From Skermanella pratensis (GTDB taxonomy: Bacteria; Pseudomonadota; Alphaproteobacteria; Azospirillales; Azospirillaceae), in contig NZ_CP030265.1 of NCBI RefSeq assembly GCF_008843145.1, forward strand, positions 1,970,001-2,034,000: 64,000 nucleotides of DNA. Direction: 5' to 3'. Numbering within the stretch: the stretch's first letter is position 1; every line of letters starts with the position of its first letter. Both the position numbers and the translations under genes were made by a program. Of this stretch, positions 26,841 through 36,282 are shown piece after piece. Under the pieces are notes generated by a model, which worked only from the letters and a program-made list of their open reading frames with translations, ran no database searches and had not been told where the DNA came from.

Positions 26841-27033
26841 TCCCGACCGACTCCACGATCGCGTCGAACGCGACGTCCAGGCGACGCGCCCGCCGCGCCG
26901 CCTCGCGGAAATGGGGGCTTCGTGTGGAAATCTGGTAGTCCGGGATCTTTCGAAAACCCGCGAACCCCTTGGGCAGGATGCGGCGCCAGACATAGGTGGC
27001 GCCGCGGCGGGCGAGATGGGTAAGCGAAGCCAT
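26841..27033 (-). pseudogene. N-terminal fragment of a DUF6538-type tyrosine integrase
   Basis: Starts MASLTHLARRGATYVWRRIL at 27033 with CCAGGAG upstream. It resembles the start of the integrase at 55229 (MALDTHLYRRGATYYWRRTL). It is cut after 64 or so codons by the IS6 end. The catalytic domain is gone. Confidence 0.65.
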
Positions 27034-27489
27034 GCCGGTCTCCTGGCCGGGCGCGGCGCCGGGGATCGCTGGCACAGGAAACTGGCACAGGCGATTGGCC
27101 GGACCGCGCCGGATGTTGGGACGGCGTGCCAGTCGCGCGGCTTAAAGCCTAGGAGGAAGCAGGATTCTCAAGGAGGTTTGGTTGGGGGACTAGGACCCCC
27201 AACTGGGTTAGCCCGAAAGCCTTGAAATCCGGCGCATTCCGCGCGCCGCCGTCGACGCTGATGGGGGACATGACGGCACAGGTAGATGGCACAGTCAACA
27301 GTGAGAATGATTTTCCATAAGAAACAACCTCGGCGTGCTCATCGAACCGTTTGTTCGACACTCACCGGTACGAAGCGTATTTAGGGGCGAAGATCGCGGT
27401 GGGATTGCACATCGCGCAGTGAAAATTGCGCCCGCGCAGGACAAAATACCCTCGTAAGAAAATCCAATCCAGCGTTTTAACATTAGAAA
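27034..27489. other. Gap without a supported gene
   Basis: Contains the 18-bp repeat at 27178-27195. The remainder (27200-27489) is less GC-rich and has only short open frames without coding character. Confidence 0.4.
27178..27195. repeat. 18-bp att-like repeat, copy 1
   Basis: TTGGTTGGGGGACTAGGA, identical to 55342-55359. On the minus strand it reads like a tRNA acceptor end (TCCTAGTCCCCCAACCA). Both copies lie 110-160 bp upstream of DUF6538-type integrase starts, which suggests attachment sites of that integrase family. Confidence 0.5.
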
Positions 27490-28571
27490 TCAATCAGTTA
27501 AAGTTACGTAACCATGAGATATCGCGCAATTGTTCTCCTTTGTGTGATACAAGCACTTCCATGAGCGCCGATCCTCGTCCAGGCGGGCGTAAATTCGACC
27601 GGAATCATCCTGTCCGTTTGAGATGTGGCGCTCGATCCAATCAGGGATGCCCTCAACTTCTTCCAATTGGCCGGCAATCCTTCATCTCCGGCGGACAGTT
27701 CAGCCAGAGCCCTGTAGAGAAAGCGCCGGTCGGAGAATTCCGCGGCGATCGCCTCGGGACTGCTGCGCAGAAGAGTGATGCGCGGCAGAAGACTCTCGAA
27801 AACGGCGGACACCTCGTCTCGCAACCTGGGCTGGACTAAGTTGCGTGGTGTTGAAGCGGCTTCCAAAGCGAGTGCCTCGGCTGCGGCCCGGTTCCGGGCT
27901 TCCTCCACAAGGGCGCTTTGCAGTGCGTCGAGTTCAGTGCGGGCCTTGGCTTCGTTCCAGACCTCGGCATTCTCCCGTTCGGCAATGGTCAACTTCAATC
28001 GGGCAAGCTCGACCCTGAGAGCCGCTTCTTTGGCTTTTGCGGTAGCTAGTTCGGATTCGACCAAACGTAGCCTGAGTTCTGTGCTTGAGCTTCCGCTACA
28101 CGCAAGTACACCGGCAAGGACACTGGCGACTCGCGTCAGCAATGATCCGGATTGCTGCGGCCCATGTTCAAAGCGAATGAACCAGTCGGGAATGACGTCA
28201 TCGACCGGCTCGCCCAGATAGCGCCCAGTCCTGATTACTTTGAAACCGACCGCGCCCAGACGCGACGCAGCCTGTTCGCATTCCAGTCCGGAACCTTGGA
28301 TCAGAAGATAGGCTTCGTCCGCTCCTTCGATGACTGTGAACCTGCCCTCTGCCGGCTGGGAGCGAGGGGTGGAAGCGGTGCTTCCGGGGATGATCGCCGG
28401 ACCGGCGATGTCTATCCGGGATCCTTCGAGGAGTGGGTAGGCGAGCCCTCTCCAGATCACTCCGGCAACCTGATCCGGCAGAAGAACCTTTCGGCATACC
28501 CGCCCCTCCAAGAATTGCTCACCTTCAAAAACTTTGATACTTATAGTTGGCGTATCGTTGTCCGATTGCAT
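27490..28571 (-). CDS. Uncharacterised gene divergent from zorA, frameshifted near its end
   Basis: 355 residues as written (stop at 27504). The N-terminal 150 residues are a globular alpha/beta region (LIQGSGLECEQAASRLGAV). A hydrophobic patch (LLTRVASVLAGVLAC) follows, then a charged coiled coil about 165-245. After GLPANWK the frame loses protein-like character. Restoring one A near 27655 gives EVEGIPDWIERHISNG and RIYARLDEDRRSWKCLYH, ending at 27490. Only 64 bp separate it from zorA, so the two probably share a regulatory region. I do not recognise the family; a Zorya accessory or regulator role is inference from position. Confidence 0.55.
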
Positions 28572-28635
28572 GGTTAACGCCCGATTAGCCGCACGGATCC
28601 ACTATCTCGCGTTTCTTGATGGTATCATTCAACCA

Positions 28636-30920
28636 ATGAATATCCTGCAACAAGTCGCGCCCATCATCTCCAACCCTATCACGATAGCTGCCGTTATCGG
28701 AGTGCTCGTCATCTGGGCTGGCCTGTCGGGTTGGAAACTGCAATCACGTTCGAAACACCTTGTCAGGGCGTTGGATCTAGCCAGGGAAGAGTTGGAGAAA
28801 GCGTCCGATGTCGCAGCGTTCTCCAACCGCTACCCGGAGACGGACGCAGCCCTCGAACGCAATTCAGTGCTTGGTTCGCGCTGGAGGGAGTTCCGGGAGT
28901 CCCTGCTGATTCCCCATACATCCGGACGGCCGATCCGGACAACCTCCCGTCCGGAGGTCTGGTTCGATCTCGGTTTGTTGCGGGTGCCAGGCATCGATAT
29001 CGATCTGCGCTACCATGCGGCGATGCCCAATCTGCTGGTCGGAGCAGGCTTGCTCTTCACCTTCATTGGCCTTTCGGCAGCACTTGCAACGGCGGGCGGT
29101 GTAGTGACGGGCACCGCCTCGGTGCGGAACGACGCGTTGAAGCTGTTGTTGGAGACTGCCTCGTTCAAGTTCGTGACGTCGTTGGTGGGCATGTTCCTGT
29201 CCATCGTCTACGCGGTTTTGCGAAAGCGGGTTTTGAACGGTGTCGAACGAGCTCTCGACAAGTTCAGGACCGCTCTCGAAGAGCGAATTCCCTTGATGAC
29301 GCCGGCCGCGCTTCAACAAGAAGCGAACGCGTTGCTGGAGCGTCAGAACACCCAGCTTGAAACATTTTCGACGGAACTTGCCCTCAATTGGGAACTGCGT
29401 TCGACAATACCTTCAACGAGCGGCTGGCGGAGCATGTTGGCCCACTGACCGAGGCCATACGCACCCTGGCCGACGGCATGGCGTCGCGGAACGAACAGGC
29501 GATGACGGCCATGCTCGACACGTTCCTGCAACGTCTCCAAGGGGGAACGGGAGATCGCATGCAGGAAGTGGCGGAAAGCCTCGCCGGGCTGGGATCTCGC
29601 TTGGAGGGATTGCAGCAGGGACTGGGAGAGGCGGCAGTAAAGATGGCGCAATCCGCCGATGCTATGGCAGTCCGGATGGGAGAGGGAGCCGAGGCCGCTC
29701 TGTCCCGGATCACCGACCAGGTGAGTGGACTGACCGAAACCCTGCGCGTAATGGCCGAGCAGAGCAGGACGGCCGGCTCGCAGGCCGGTGAGCAGATGGC
29801 CTCGCGAATCGAGGCCGCCGCAGCCGGCTTCGAGGATTCCGCGCGTGCCGTCGCCGCGACCTTGGAGCGAGCCGCCGAAACCATGGAAAGCTCGATGGGG
29901 CGTCAGGCGGAGGAGACCGGTGCCCGGCTGACTGAAAAGGTCGAAGCCATGACCGCCGAGCTTGCCGCCCTTGCCGAGAGCAGTCGGGCGGCGGGCACGG
30001 AGGCATTTGGCCAACTCGCCGCCCGCGTCACGGAGTCGAGCGCTGCCCTCGAACAGACGATCGGGCGGATCGCCGTCCATCTCGAAAGCTCAGCGGCGGA
30101 GGGTGGTAACGCCCTGGGCCGCGGTGCGGAACAGGCCGTCACCCGCATCGCCGACGCGACGGAAGGCATGCGCAGCGAGCTGCAGGCCATGATGGCCGAG
30201 CTTAGGGCGTCTCTTGGCAAGGCGGGTCAGGAACTGCGCGACAGCGGAACAGCGAGCGCCGCGACCCTGAGGGATGCTCTTGGCGAGGCTGGAGAATCGG
30301 TGGCCGTGGCGCTCGGACAAGCGGCCGACCGCCTGAGCCGTGCGGGCGGCGAGGCTTCCGATGCCCTCAGCCGTGGGGGAGAAGCGGCTGCCGGGTCCAT
30401 GCGCGGTGCCGGAGGCGTTCTCGGCGAGCGCGCCGGCGGTCTCGCCCAGCAGATCACGGCGTTGAGCGAAACCGTTCGGGATCTCGGCGCCCGTGGAGCC
30501 GAGTTCGAGCGCGCCGCCGCCGGAGCCGCCGGTCCGCTCGCCCAGTCCGCGGCGAACCTCAATGCGGCGAGCCAGACGATCCGGTCCGCCGTGGACCCTC
30601 TGGCGGCGGCATCCAGCGGCGTCGGGCGGGCGATCGAGCAGGTAGCGGGCGCCTCCACCCGCTTCGATACCGCGGCGGCGTCCGCATCGCGGCTGGTCGA
30701 AAGCCTGAACAGCGCGGCCCAGCGCTTCGAGGGTGTCGATCGCGAGCTGGCGAATACGCTCGGCGCATTGCAGACCGGCCTTCAAGGATTCACCCGCGGC
30801 ATCACGGAGTTCGTCAGCGGGACCGACCAGAACCTTTCCAAGGCCGCGACCCAGCTTGCCAGCCTGATCAAGAGCCTTGAGGCGATTCTCGAAGACTTTG
30901 AGCCGGCCCGGGTCCGCTGA
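28636..30920 (+). CDS. zorA: ZorA, MotA-like proton-channel subunit with long helical tail (frameshift at ~29386)
   Basis: The N-terminal part (28636-29448 frame) has membrane segments at about residues 10-28, 135-160 and 178-200 in a MotA/TolQ/ExbB arrangement (LVGAGLLFTFIGLSAALATA; FKFVTSLVGMFLSIVYAVL). The rest (29388-30920 frame) is about 500 residues of Ala/Glu-rich helix, the long intracellular tail typical of ZorA. The two frames overlap; one extra base in CTCAATTGGG (giving LALKLGTAFDNTF) makes a single protein of about 760 residues. It is followed 11 bp later by zorB. It should form the stator-like motor of Zorya with ZorB. Confidence 0.85.
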
Positions 30921-30931
30921 GGGAGGGATGC

Positions 30932-31888
30932 ATGTCTGCGGCCGGGACCGAAGAGGAAGCCGGGGAAGGCTATTTCGCCTCGATCAGCGACCTGATGATC
31001 GGGGTCTTGTTCATTTTTCTGCTCATGCTGACCGTCTTCGCCCTGAACTTCCGGGATGCCGAGGAAGAACAGATGATCGAGCGGGCGCGGTACGAAGATG
31101 CTCTGCGCCGCGCCGAGACGGCCGAACGACAAGCGAGGGAGGAGGAGAAGCGGGCGGAACTGGCTGTCCAGGAAGCCCGGCGCCAGTCCGAGGAGGCAGC
31201 CAGGCAGCGCGTCCGGAATGACGAGCTGCGACGCCTGCTGGCGGAGGCCGTGGCCCAGCTCGAACGGGACATCGAGAGTCGCCAGACGATGCGCTACCAG
31301 ATGCTCCGTTCCCTTGAGCAGGCTCTCAAGGACCAGGGGGTCAGGGTGACGCTCGACCCATCCTCCGGGATCCTTCGCCTCTCCGGCGACTTGCTGTTCG
31401 AGACGGGGCAGGCAGTCTATCGTCAGGAAGCGACCCAGACGGTGAAGATCCTGGCGGATGCCCTGGCCAGCGTGCTGCCCTGCTACACGGGTGGCGCGGC
31501 TCCGGGATGCGGGGCCGATACAATGCCGATCCTGGAAACCGTCCTGGTGGAAGGCCATACGGATCGCCAGCCCTATCGTAACCTGCCTCAATCGCAATCC
31601 CAGGCAATGAACGACAGATTGTCGACGGAACGCGCCCTTGCGGTGTTCCAGAGCCTGCGCCAGACCCAGTCGGTCCTGGACGTCCTGCGGAACAGCGACG
31701 GCCTGCCCCTGCTCGGGGTGTCCGGATATGGAGAGCGACGGCCGCTTCCGGACGCCCAAGCTGCTGTGGAGGAAGACTACCGGAAGAACAGGCGCATCGA
31801 TCTTCGTTTCGTTCTGTCCGCACGAACTTCGGAGGAACTGCAACGGCTTCGAGATCAGATCCGGGACGTGCTGGGGGCGGCGCAATGA
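30932..31888 (+). CDS. zorB: ZorB, MotB-like subunit with OmpA-type peptidoglycan-binding domain
   Basis: 318 residues with GAGGGAGGG upstream. A single membrane helix SISDLMIGVLFIFLLMLTVF carries the conserved proton-carrier Asp (D20). A long coiled coil (about 45-125) follows. The C-terminal OmpA-like domain has VLVEGHTDRQPY, NDRLSTERALAVF, GYGERRPL and NRRIDLRFV. The frame is intact. It should anchor the ZorA ring to the cell wall. It overlaps zorC by 4 bp. Confidence 0.92.
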   Translation: MSAAGTEEEAGEGYFASISDLMIGVLFIFLLMLTVFALNFRDAEEEQMIERARYEDALRRAETAERQAREEEKRAELAVQEARRQSEEAARQRVRNDELRRLLAEAVAQLERDIESRQTMRYQMLRSLEQALKDQGVRVTLDPSSGILRLSGDLLFETGQAVYRQEATQTVKILADALASVLPCYTGGAAPGCGADTMPILETVLVEGHTDRQPYRNLPQSQSQAMNDRLSTERALAVFQSLRQTQSVLDVLRNSDGLPLLGVSGYGERRPLPDAQAAVEEDYRKNRRIDLRFVLSARTSEELQRLRDQIRDVLGAAQ

Positions 31889-33331
31889 GCCATACGCGCC
31901 AAGCCCTTGTCACGCTTCGGGCCTCCACGGAGCTGCTAGCCCGAAGCATCAAGCTGCCCACCGTCTCGGCGTCGGCCCGAATGGTCGAGGTGTTGGCCGC
32001 GGGGGACGCGGCCCCGGCCGGGCCGGGTCCGGATATACTGGAGGCGGTTCGCCGTAACTTGCTCCAGGCGGCGCGGGCACCGGGGGGGATCGCATCGGCG
32101 TCGCCCCAGGATCTCCGCGACGCGCCCTGGCTGATGTGGGATAGGCGGGAGCCGCTTGCCACGATCCGGGGCTTTTGGATGCCGTTTTCAAACGTTGCGA
32201 ACGCAGTGCGGGGGCACGCCGGGCATTGATCGAGGGGTGGATCCGGGATTTCTCCTACGAGGCTCCCCGGATCGTCGATGCAGGTATCGCCATTCGCCGA
32301 CTGATCACTTCGACTTCCGATGCGCGCATCGCCTCCTGGCGCGACGCGGATAGGTGGTGTCGTTTGTTCGATGCCCGCGAAGGCCCCCGGACGCTCGCCC
32401 GGCAGATCGTGCAGGGACCCGATCCGGTGGAAGATATCCTTAGAAGAGCCTGTCTTGACGATCCGATGCGGGCGGTGTCCGGCTATGTCCGGACGGTTGC
32501 GGAGGAGGCGCTGCGTCTGGTCCCGGATCGGCTCGGCGGCTCGTCCGGTCCGGTGACCATCGAGCGGCTGACGCAGTTCCTGGTCCCCGGCGGAATGATC
32601 CGGTTTCCCGATCCGGAGATGCGTGGTCTGGTTGCCCGAAGCCTGCTGACGCCTTGGCTGGCCGGTCGGGCCGCTCCGGCCGAACCGGTTCGCGCGGCCG
32701 TGCAGACGTTCCTGCTGTCCCATCTCGGCGACCCGCGTCTTCGCGCCAGCCAGTGGAGCCGGGCCGGAGATGATGCCATAGCCCTGATGCGCCAGTGGCT
32801 GGCGCGGGCATCGCTCATCGCCTTCTTCGAGGTTATCGGCGAATACGCTTATGATCGGCACTGGCGCTATCGAGAGGCGTTCTGGTCCGCTTGCCTCAAG
32901 GCGGGTGCGATCGATGACGCATGGCTCGCACTGGGCAATGCTGTCCATACGTCGGCGCGTGCAGTGAAGGATCTCAATGGCGCCTATGCCCGGTTGACGG
33001 GATCTGCGGTTCAAAGTAACCAGTCAATACTATTGCTTAGGGTTCGTAATACAATATTCTGCGAATGGAGCCATGAAGGGAAGCTTCGTGCTTGGCCAGT
33101 TGATTGGAAAACTGCGCCGAAGCTTTATTTGGCCAAGTATACAAAAGAAGATGTAATCGGAGCGGGGTTGCCTTTCCCTCCGAACCTACAGTATGGATCA
33201 AAAGGGCGCCAAGATTCGGAGGATTGTTCCATTGGCATTCTGAAGGTAGTTGGTGGCAGGGAAGCGTCGCCAAGATGCTGGCCGACCGCGCCAACATCCA
33301 CCTCACCCACAAGGATTGGATGCCGAAATGA
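31885..33331 (+). CDS. zorC: ZorC, EH-signature protein (two apparent frameshifts)
   Basis: Three frames in succession make one ZorC. Frame 1 starts at 31885 (MSHTRQALVTLRASTELLAR) and runs to about 32175. Frame 2 covers the middle (RRALIEGWIRDFSYEAPRIV; GEYAYDRHWRYREAFWSACL). Frame 3 gives the EH-signature C-terminus (GGLFHWHSEGSWWQGSVAKM) to TGA at 33329. One extra T in GCTTTTGG near 32175 and one extra G in AAAAGGGCGCC near 33203 restore a protein of about 482 residues. The ATGA overlap with zorD fits an intact operon design. ZorC is the DNA-associated component of type I Zorya. Confidence 0.8.
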
Positions 33332-36282
33332 GCTTCCGCTTCCAGGTCGATCCGCAGCCGAATGAAGTCGAGATCCGCCTGATCGGTCCGGGCGGGCCGG
33401 TCGCCACGGATCTCTGGCCCGTCACGGTTCCCGACGCGATGCTTGCCGGCGTCGATGTGGCGCAACGCCTCGTTGGTGCGGAAATAGCAATCGCGGACGG
33501 TGATCTGCTGCTGGTCGAGCATCGGGCCGCCGCCGGTCTTTCGGCTCGCGAAGCGACGAGTCTGGGACTTCCCGCCCAGGCTCAGGTCGTCGCGCATGTC
33601 CGGACGACGGGAACCATCGCCAGTGCGGGTTTCACCGCCCAGCTGGAGTGGCGCCGGCCGACCGGGCAGCCGGTTCCCGGCGCGGTCCGGACGGGCGCCT
33701 TCCTGAAGATCGGTGACAGGTGGTGGCGTATTCCGGATGCCCTGTACCACATCGCGGAGGCGGTCGATCGCGTCAACCAGGCACCGCCGGACGATCAGGG
33801 AGCCCGTTTCGCCGCGGTGGCGGCCTTGCGTGAGGCTCTGCCTGCCGCCGTCGAGACGGGTACGGCGGAGGCGGGCGGTCTGATCGGGTCGATGACGATC
33901 GCCCTGGCGGACGCCTTCTCCCTCGACCTCAAGGGAGAGGGCCAGGCGGCCAAGCTGGTACCCATCCTTTACCGGTCGGGCGCCACCTCCGACGAACCGC
34001 TGCTGCCCGAGGATCGGCAGAAGGCGTTCGGCGAGGACCAGTTCAACCGATTTGGCGCGGCGCGTCCTGTCTACACGCTCGGCGGCAACTGGTACGCGGT
34101 GATGACTCCGGTCCTCCGGCGCGCCCTGGACGTCGTTCGCCGGGTTCAGTCGGGGCCGGTCGCGACCAAGCGGGCGCTGATGGCTTCTCCCCGTGCGTTC
34201 CTGCGTGACGCCTTGGGGGCGGATGTGGACGACACCGTGCTGGAAACGGTGTTCCGGGAGACTCCGGCCTATGCCGACCGCGTCGTCGGGCTCGGCCTCT
34301 GGCAGCCGCGGGTCGTTCCGTGGATCGCGCTGGAGTCCACGGATTGGTTCGGCGACGGCGGCGCCGTCCCGGCAGGCAGGCCGCAGGCATCGGAAGCGGG
34401 CCCGACGCCGGCCGGGCTGAGGATCGGCGAGCGTCTGGTTTCCCTCGACGAGGAAGAGGCGAAGGCCCTCCAGGCGCGGGTCGAGCAGGCGATCGGCGCC
34501 GGATCTCCGACGGTTCCGCTGGCGGTCGAGGGCGAGATGGTGCCCGTACCGGCCACGACCGAAACCCTGGCCGCCCTGAATGCCTTGAGCGCCGCCCGTC
34601 AGGGCCCATCGGGACGGCCGCCGAAGCCCATTCCCGAAGTTCTTCTCATCCGCCCCAACGAGGCGGAGATTGAGGTCGAGGGTGAGTTCGTGCCACGGCC
34701 CGCTCCGGCGGAGGACTTGCCGCGCGTACTCGCCACGACCTTGAAGCCGCATCAGGCCGAGGGGCTGGATTGGCTCCGCAAGGCCTGGACCATGGGACGC
34801 CCTGGCGTTCTCCTGGCGGACGACATGGGGCTGGGCAAGACGCTCCAGGGGCTCGCCTTCCTCGCCTGGCTGCGGCAGGGCATGGCCGGCGGGACCATTC
34901 CCCGTGCGCCCGTCGCCGTCGTCGCCCCTACGGGCCTGCTGCAGAATTGGCGGGCGGAGGCTGAGCGCCACCTGTCGGGCGACGGGCTGGGCACGTGCAC
35001 CGAGGCATTCGGCCGCGGGCTGGCGGCGTTGAAGCGCCTAGGTGCCGATGGTCGGCCCGGATTGGATGTCGAAGCCCTGGGTGGCGCCGACTGGGTGCTG
35101 ACCACTTACGAAACGCTGCGCGACTATGACCGCGACTTCGGGCAGGTGCGGTTCGCGGCCATGCTGTTCGACGAGGCGCAGAAGATCAAGACGCCGGGCG
35201 TCCGCCTGACCGACGCGGCCAAGGCCATGAATGTCGATTTCCGCGTCGCCATGACGGGCACGCCGGTGGAGAACCGCCTGTCCGACCTGTGGTGCATCAC
35301 CGACGCCGTGCATTCGGCCGTCTTGGGCGACCTCAAGGCGTTCAGCGCGGAGTACGAGCGGTCACCCGATTCCGAGAGGCTGAAGCGGCTCAAGTCGTCG
35401 CTCGATGCCTGGCACTGCGGGCGCCCGCCCTTGCTGCTGCGGCGCCTGAAGCAGGACCGGCTGCGCGATCTTCCCATCCCCGAGGAGAGGGTCCGGGAAA
35501 CGCCGATGCCGGCCGGACAGCGGACCGTCTATGAGGAGGTGGTCGCCGGCGCGCGCGGCGCCGACAAGCCCGGCGCCGTCCTGGCCGCCCTGCAACGGCT
35601 TCGCGGCATCTCGCTGCATCCCGACCCGAAGGCCGAGATGTCGGACGATGCCTTCATCGCCGCCTCGGCCCGGCTTCAGGGAGCCTTCGCGGCACTGGAC
35701 TCCATTGCGGAACGGGGCGAACGCGCGCTGGTCTTCCTCGACGATCTGGAAATGCAGGCCCGGCTCGCCGGCCTGATCCAGAGGCGCTACCGGCTTTCCC
35801 TGCCGCCGATGGTCATCAGCGGCCAAGTCAGCGGCGCGGCGCGTCAGGCGCGGGTGGACCGGTTCCAGGCCGGACCGGAAGGGTTCGACGTCATGATCCT
35901 CTCGCCGCGCGCCGGCGGGGTCGGTTTGACCCTGACGCGCGCCAACCATGTCATCCATCTGACTCGCTGGTGGAATCCCGCCGTGGAGGACCAATGCACC
36001 GGCCGCATCCTGCGAATCGGCCAGACCCGTCCCGTTTACGTGCATGTCCCCATGGCCGTGCTGGGCAAGGATTGCTCGGCCTTCGATCGTAACCTGAACG
36101 CTCTGTTGACCCGCAAGCGCCGTCTGTTCCAGGAGGCGCTGAGATTGCGTCCGTCAAGCTGGTGTAAATTGGGAGGAGGCCATCAGCATCGTAGGTCAGG
36201 TCTTGGTCAGCGCGGCGAGGGCCGCTTCATCACTGGCGGCCATGCCGGTCATGGTCTCAAGCGTCAGGTAACGATGTTGTAG
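33328..36282 (+). CDS. zorD: ZorD, SNF2-type helicase of Zorya, 3' end removed by IS256
   Basis: Start at 33328 (MSFRFQVDPQPNEVEIRL) by ATGA overlap with zorC. The first 470 or so residues are the family-specific N-terminal region. A SNF2/SF2 helicase core follows: LLADDMGLGKT (about 494), VVAPTGLLQNW, TTYETLRDYDRDF, FDEAQKIK (about 612), AMTGTPVENRLSDLW, SPRAGGVGLTLTRANHVIHL and QCTGRILRIGQTRPVYVH. After RPSSW at 36160 the sequence enters the IS256 terminus, and the remaining 40 or so codons are IS-derived. The lost C-terminus may be short, because the helicase core is complete, but a further domain cannot be excluded. Confidence 0.88.
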   Translation: MSFRFQVDPQPNEVEIRLIGPGGPVATDLWPVTVPDAMLAGVDVAQRLVGAEIAIADGDLLLVEHRAAAGLSAREATSLGLPAQAQVVAHVRTTGTIASAGFTAQLEWRRPTGQPVPGAVRTGAFLKIGDRWWRIPDALYHIAEAVDRVNQAPPDDQGARFAAVAALREALPAAVETGTAEAGGLIGSMTIALADAFSLDLKGEGQAAKLVPILYRSGATSDEPLLPEDRQKAFGEDQFNRFGAARPVYTLGGNWYAVMTPVLRRALDVVRRVQSGPVATKRALMASPRAFLRDALGADVDDTVLETVFRETPAYADRVVGLGLWQPRVVPWIALESTDWFGDGGAVPAGRPQASEAGPTPAGLRIGERLVSLDEEEAKALQARVEQAIGAGSPTVPLAVEGEMVPVPATTETLAALNALSAARQGPSGRPPKPIPEVLLIRPNEAEIEVEGEFVPRPAPAEDLPRVLATTLKPHQAEGLDWLRKAWTMGRPGVLLADDMGLGKTLQGLAFLAWLRQGMAGGTIPRAPVAVVAPTGLLQNWRAEAERHLSGDGLGTCTEAFGRGLAALKRLGADGRPGLDVEALGGADWVLTTYETLRDYDRDFGQVRFAAMLFDEAQKIKTPGVRLTDAAKAMNVDFRVAMTGTPVENRLSDLWCITDAVHSAVLGDLKAFSAEYERSPDSERLKRLKSSLDAWHCGRPPLLLRRLKQDRLRDLPIPEERVRETPMPAGQRTVYEEVVAGARGADKPGAVLAALQRLRGISLHPDPKAEMSDDAFIAASARLQGAFAALDSIAERGERALVFLDDLEMQARLAGLIQRRYRLSLPPMVISGQVSGAARQARVDRFQAGPEGFDVMILSPRAGGVGLTLTRANHVIHLTRWWNPAVEDQCTGRILRIGQTRPVYVHVPMAVLGKDCSAFDRNLNALLTRKRRLFQEALRLRPSSWCKLGGGHQHRRSGLGQRGEGRFITGGHAGHGLKRQVTML

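Noticed and set aside
25381-27225. 614-residue plus-strand frame
   Set aside because: Antisense of the IS66-type transposase running through the IS6 end into the integrase fragment.
33037-34971. 644-residue minus-strand frame across zorC/zorD
   Set aside because: Arg/Gly/Ala-rich shadow of zorD; no motif or signal.
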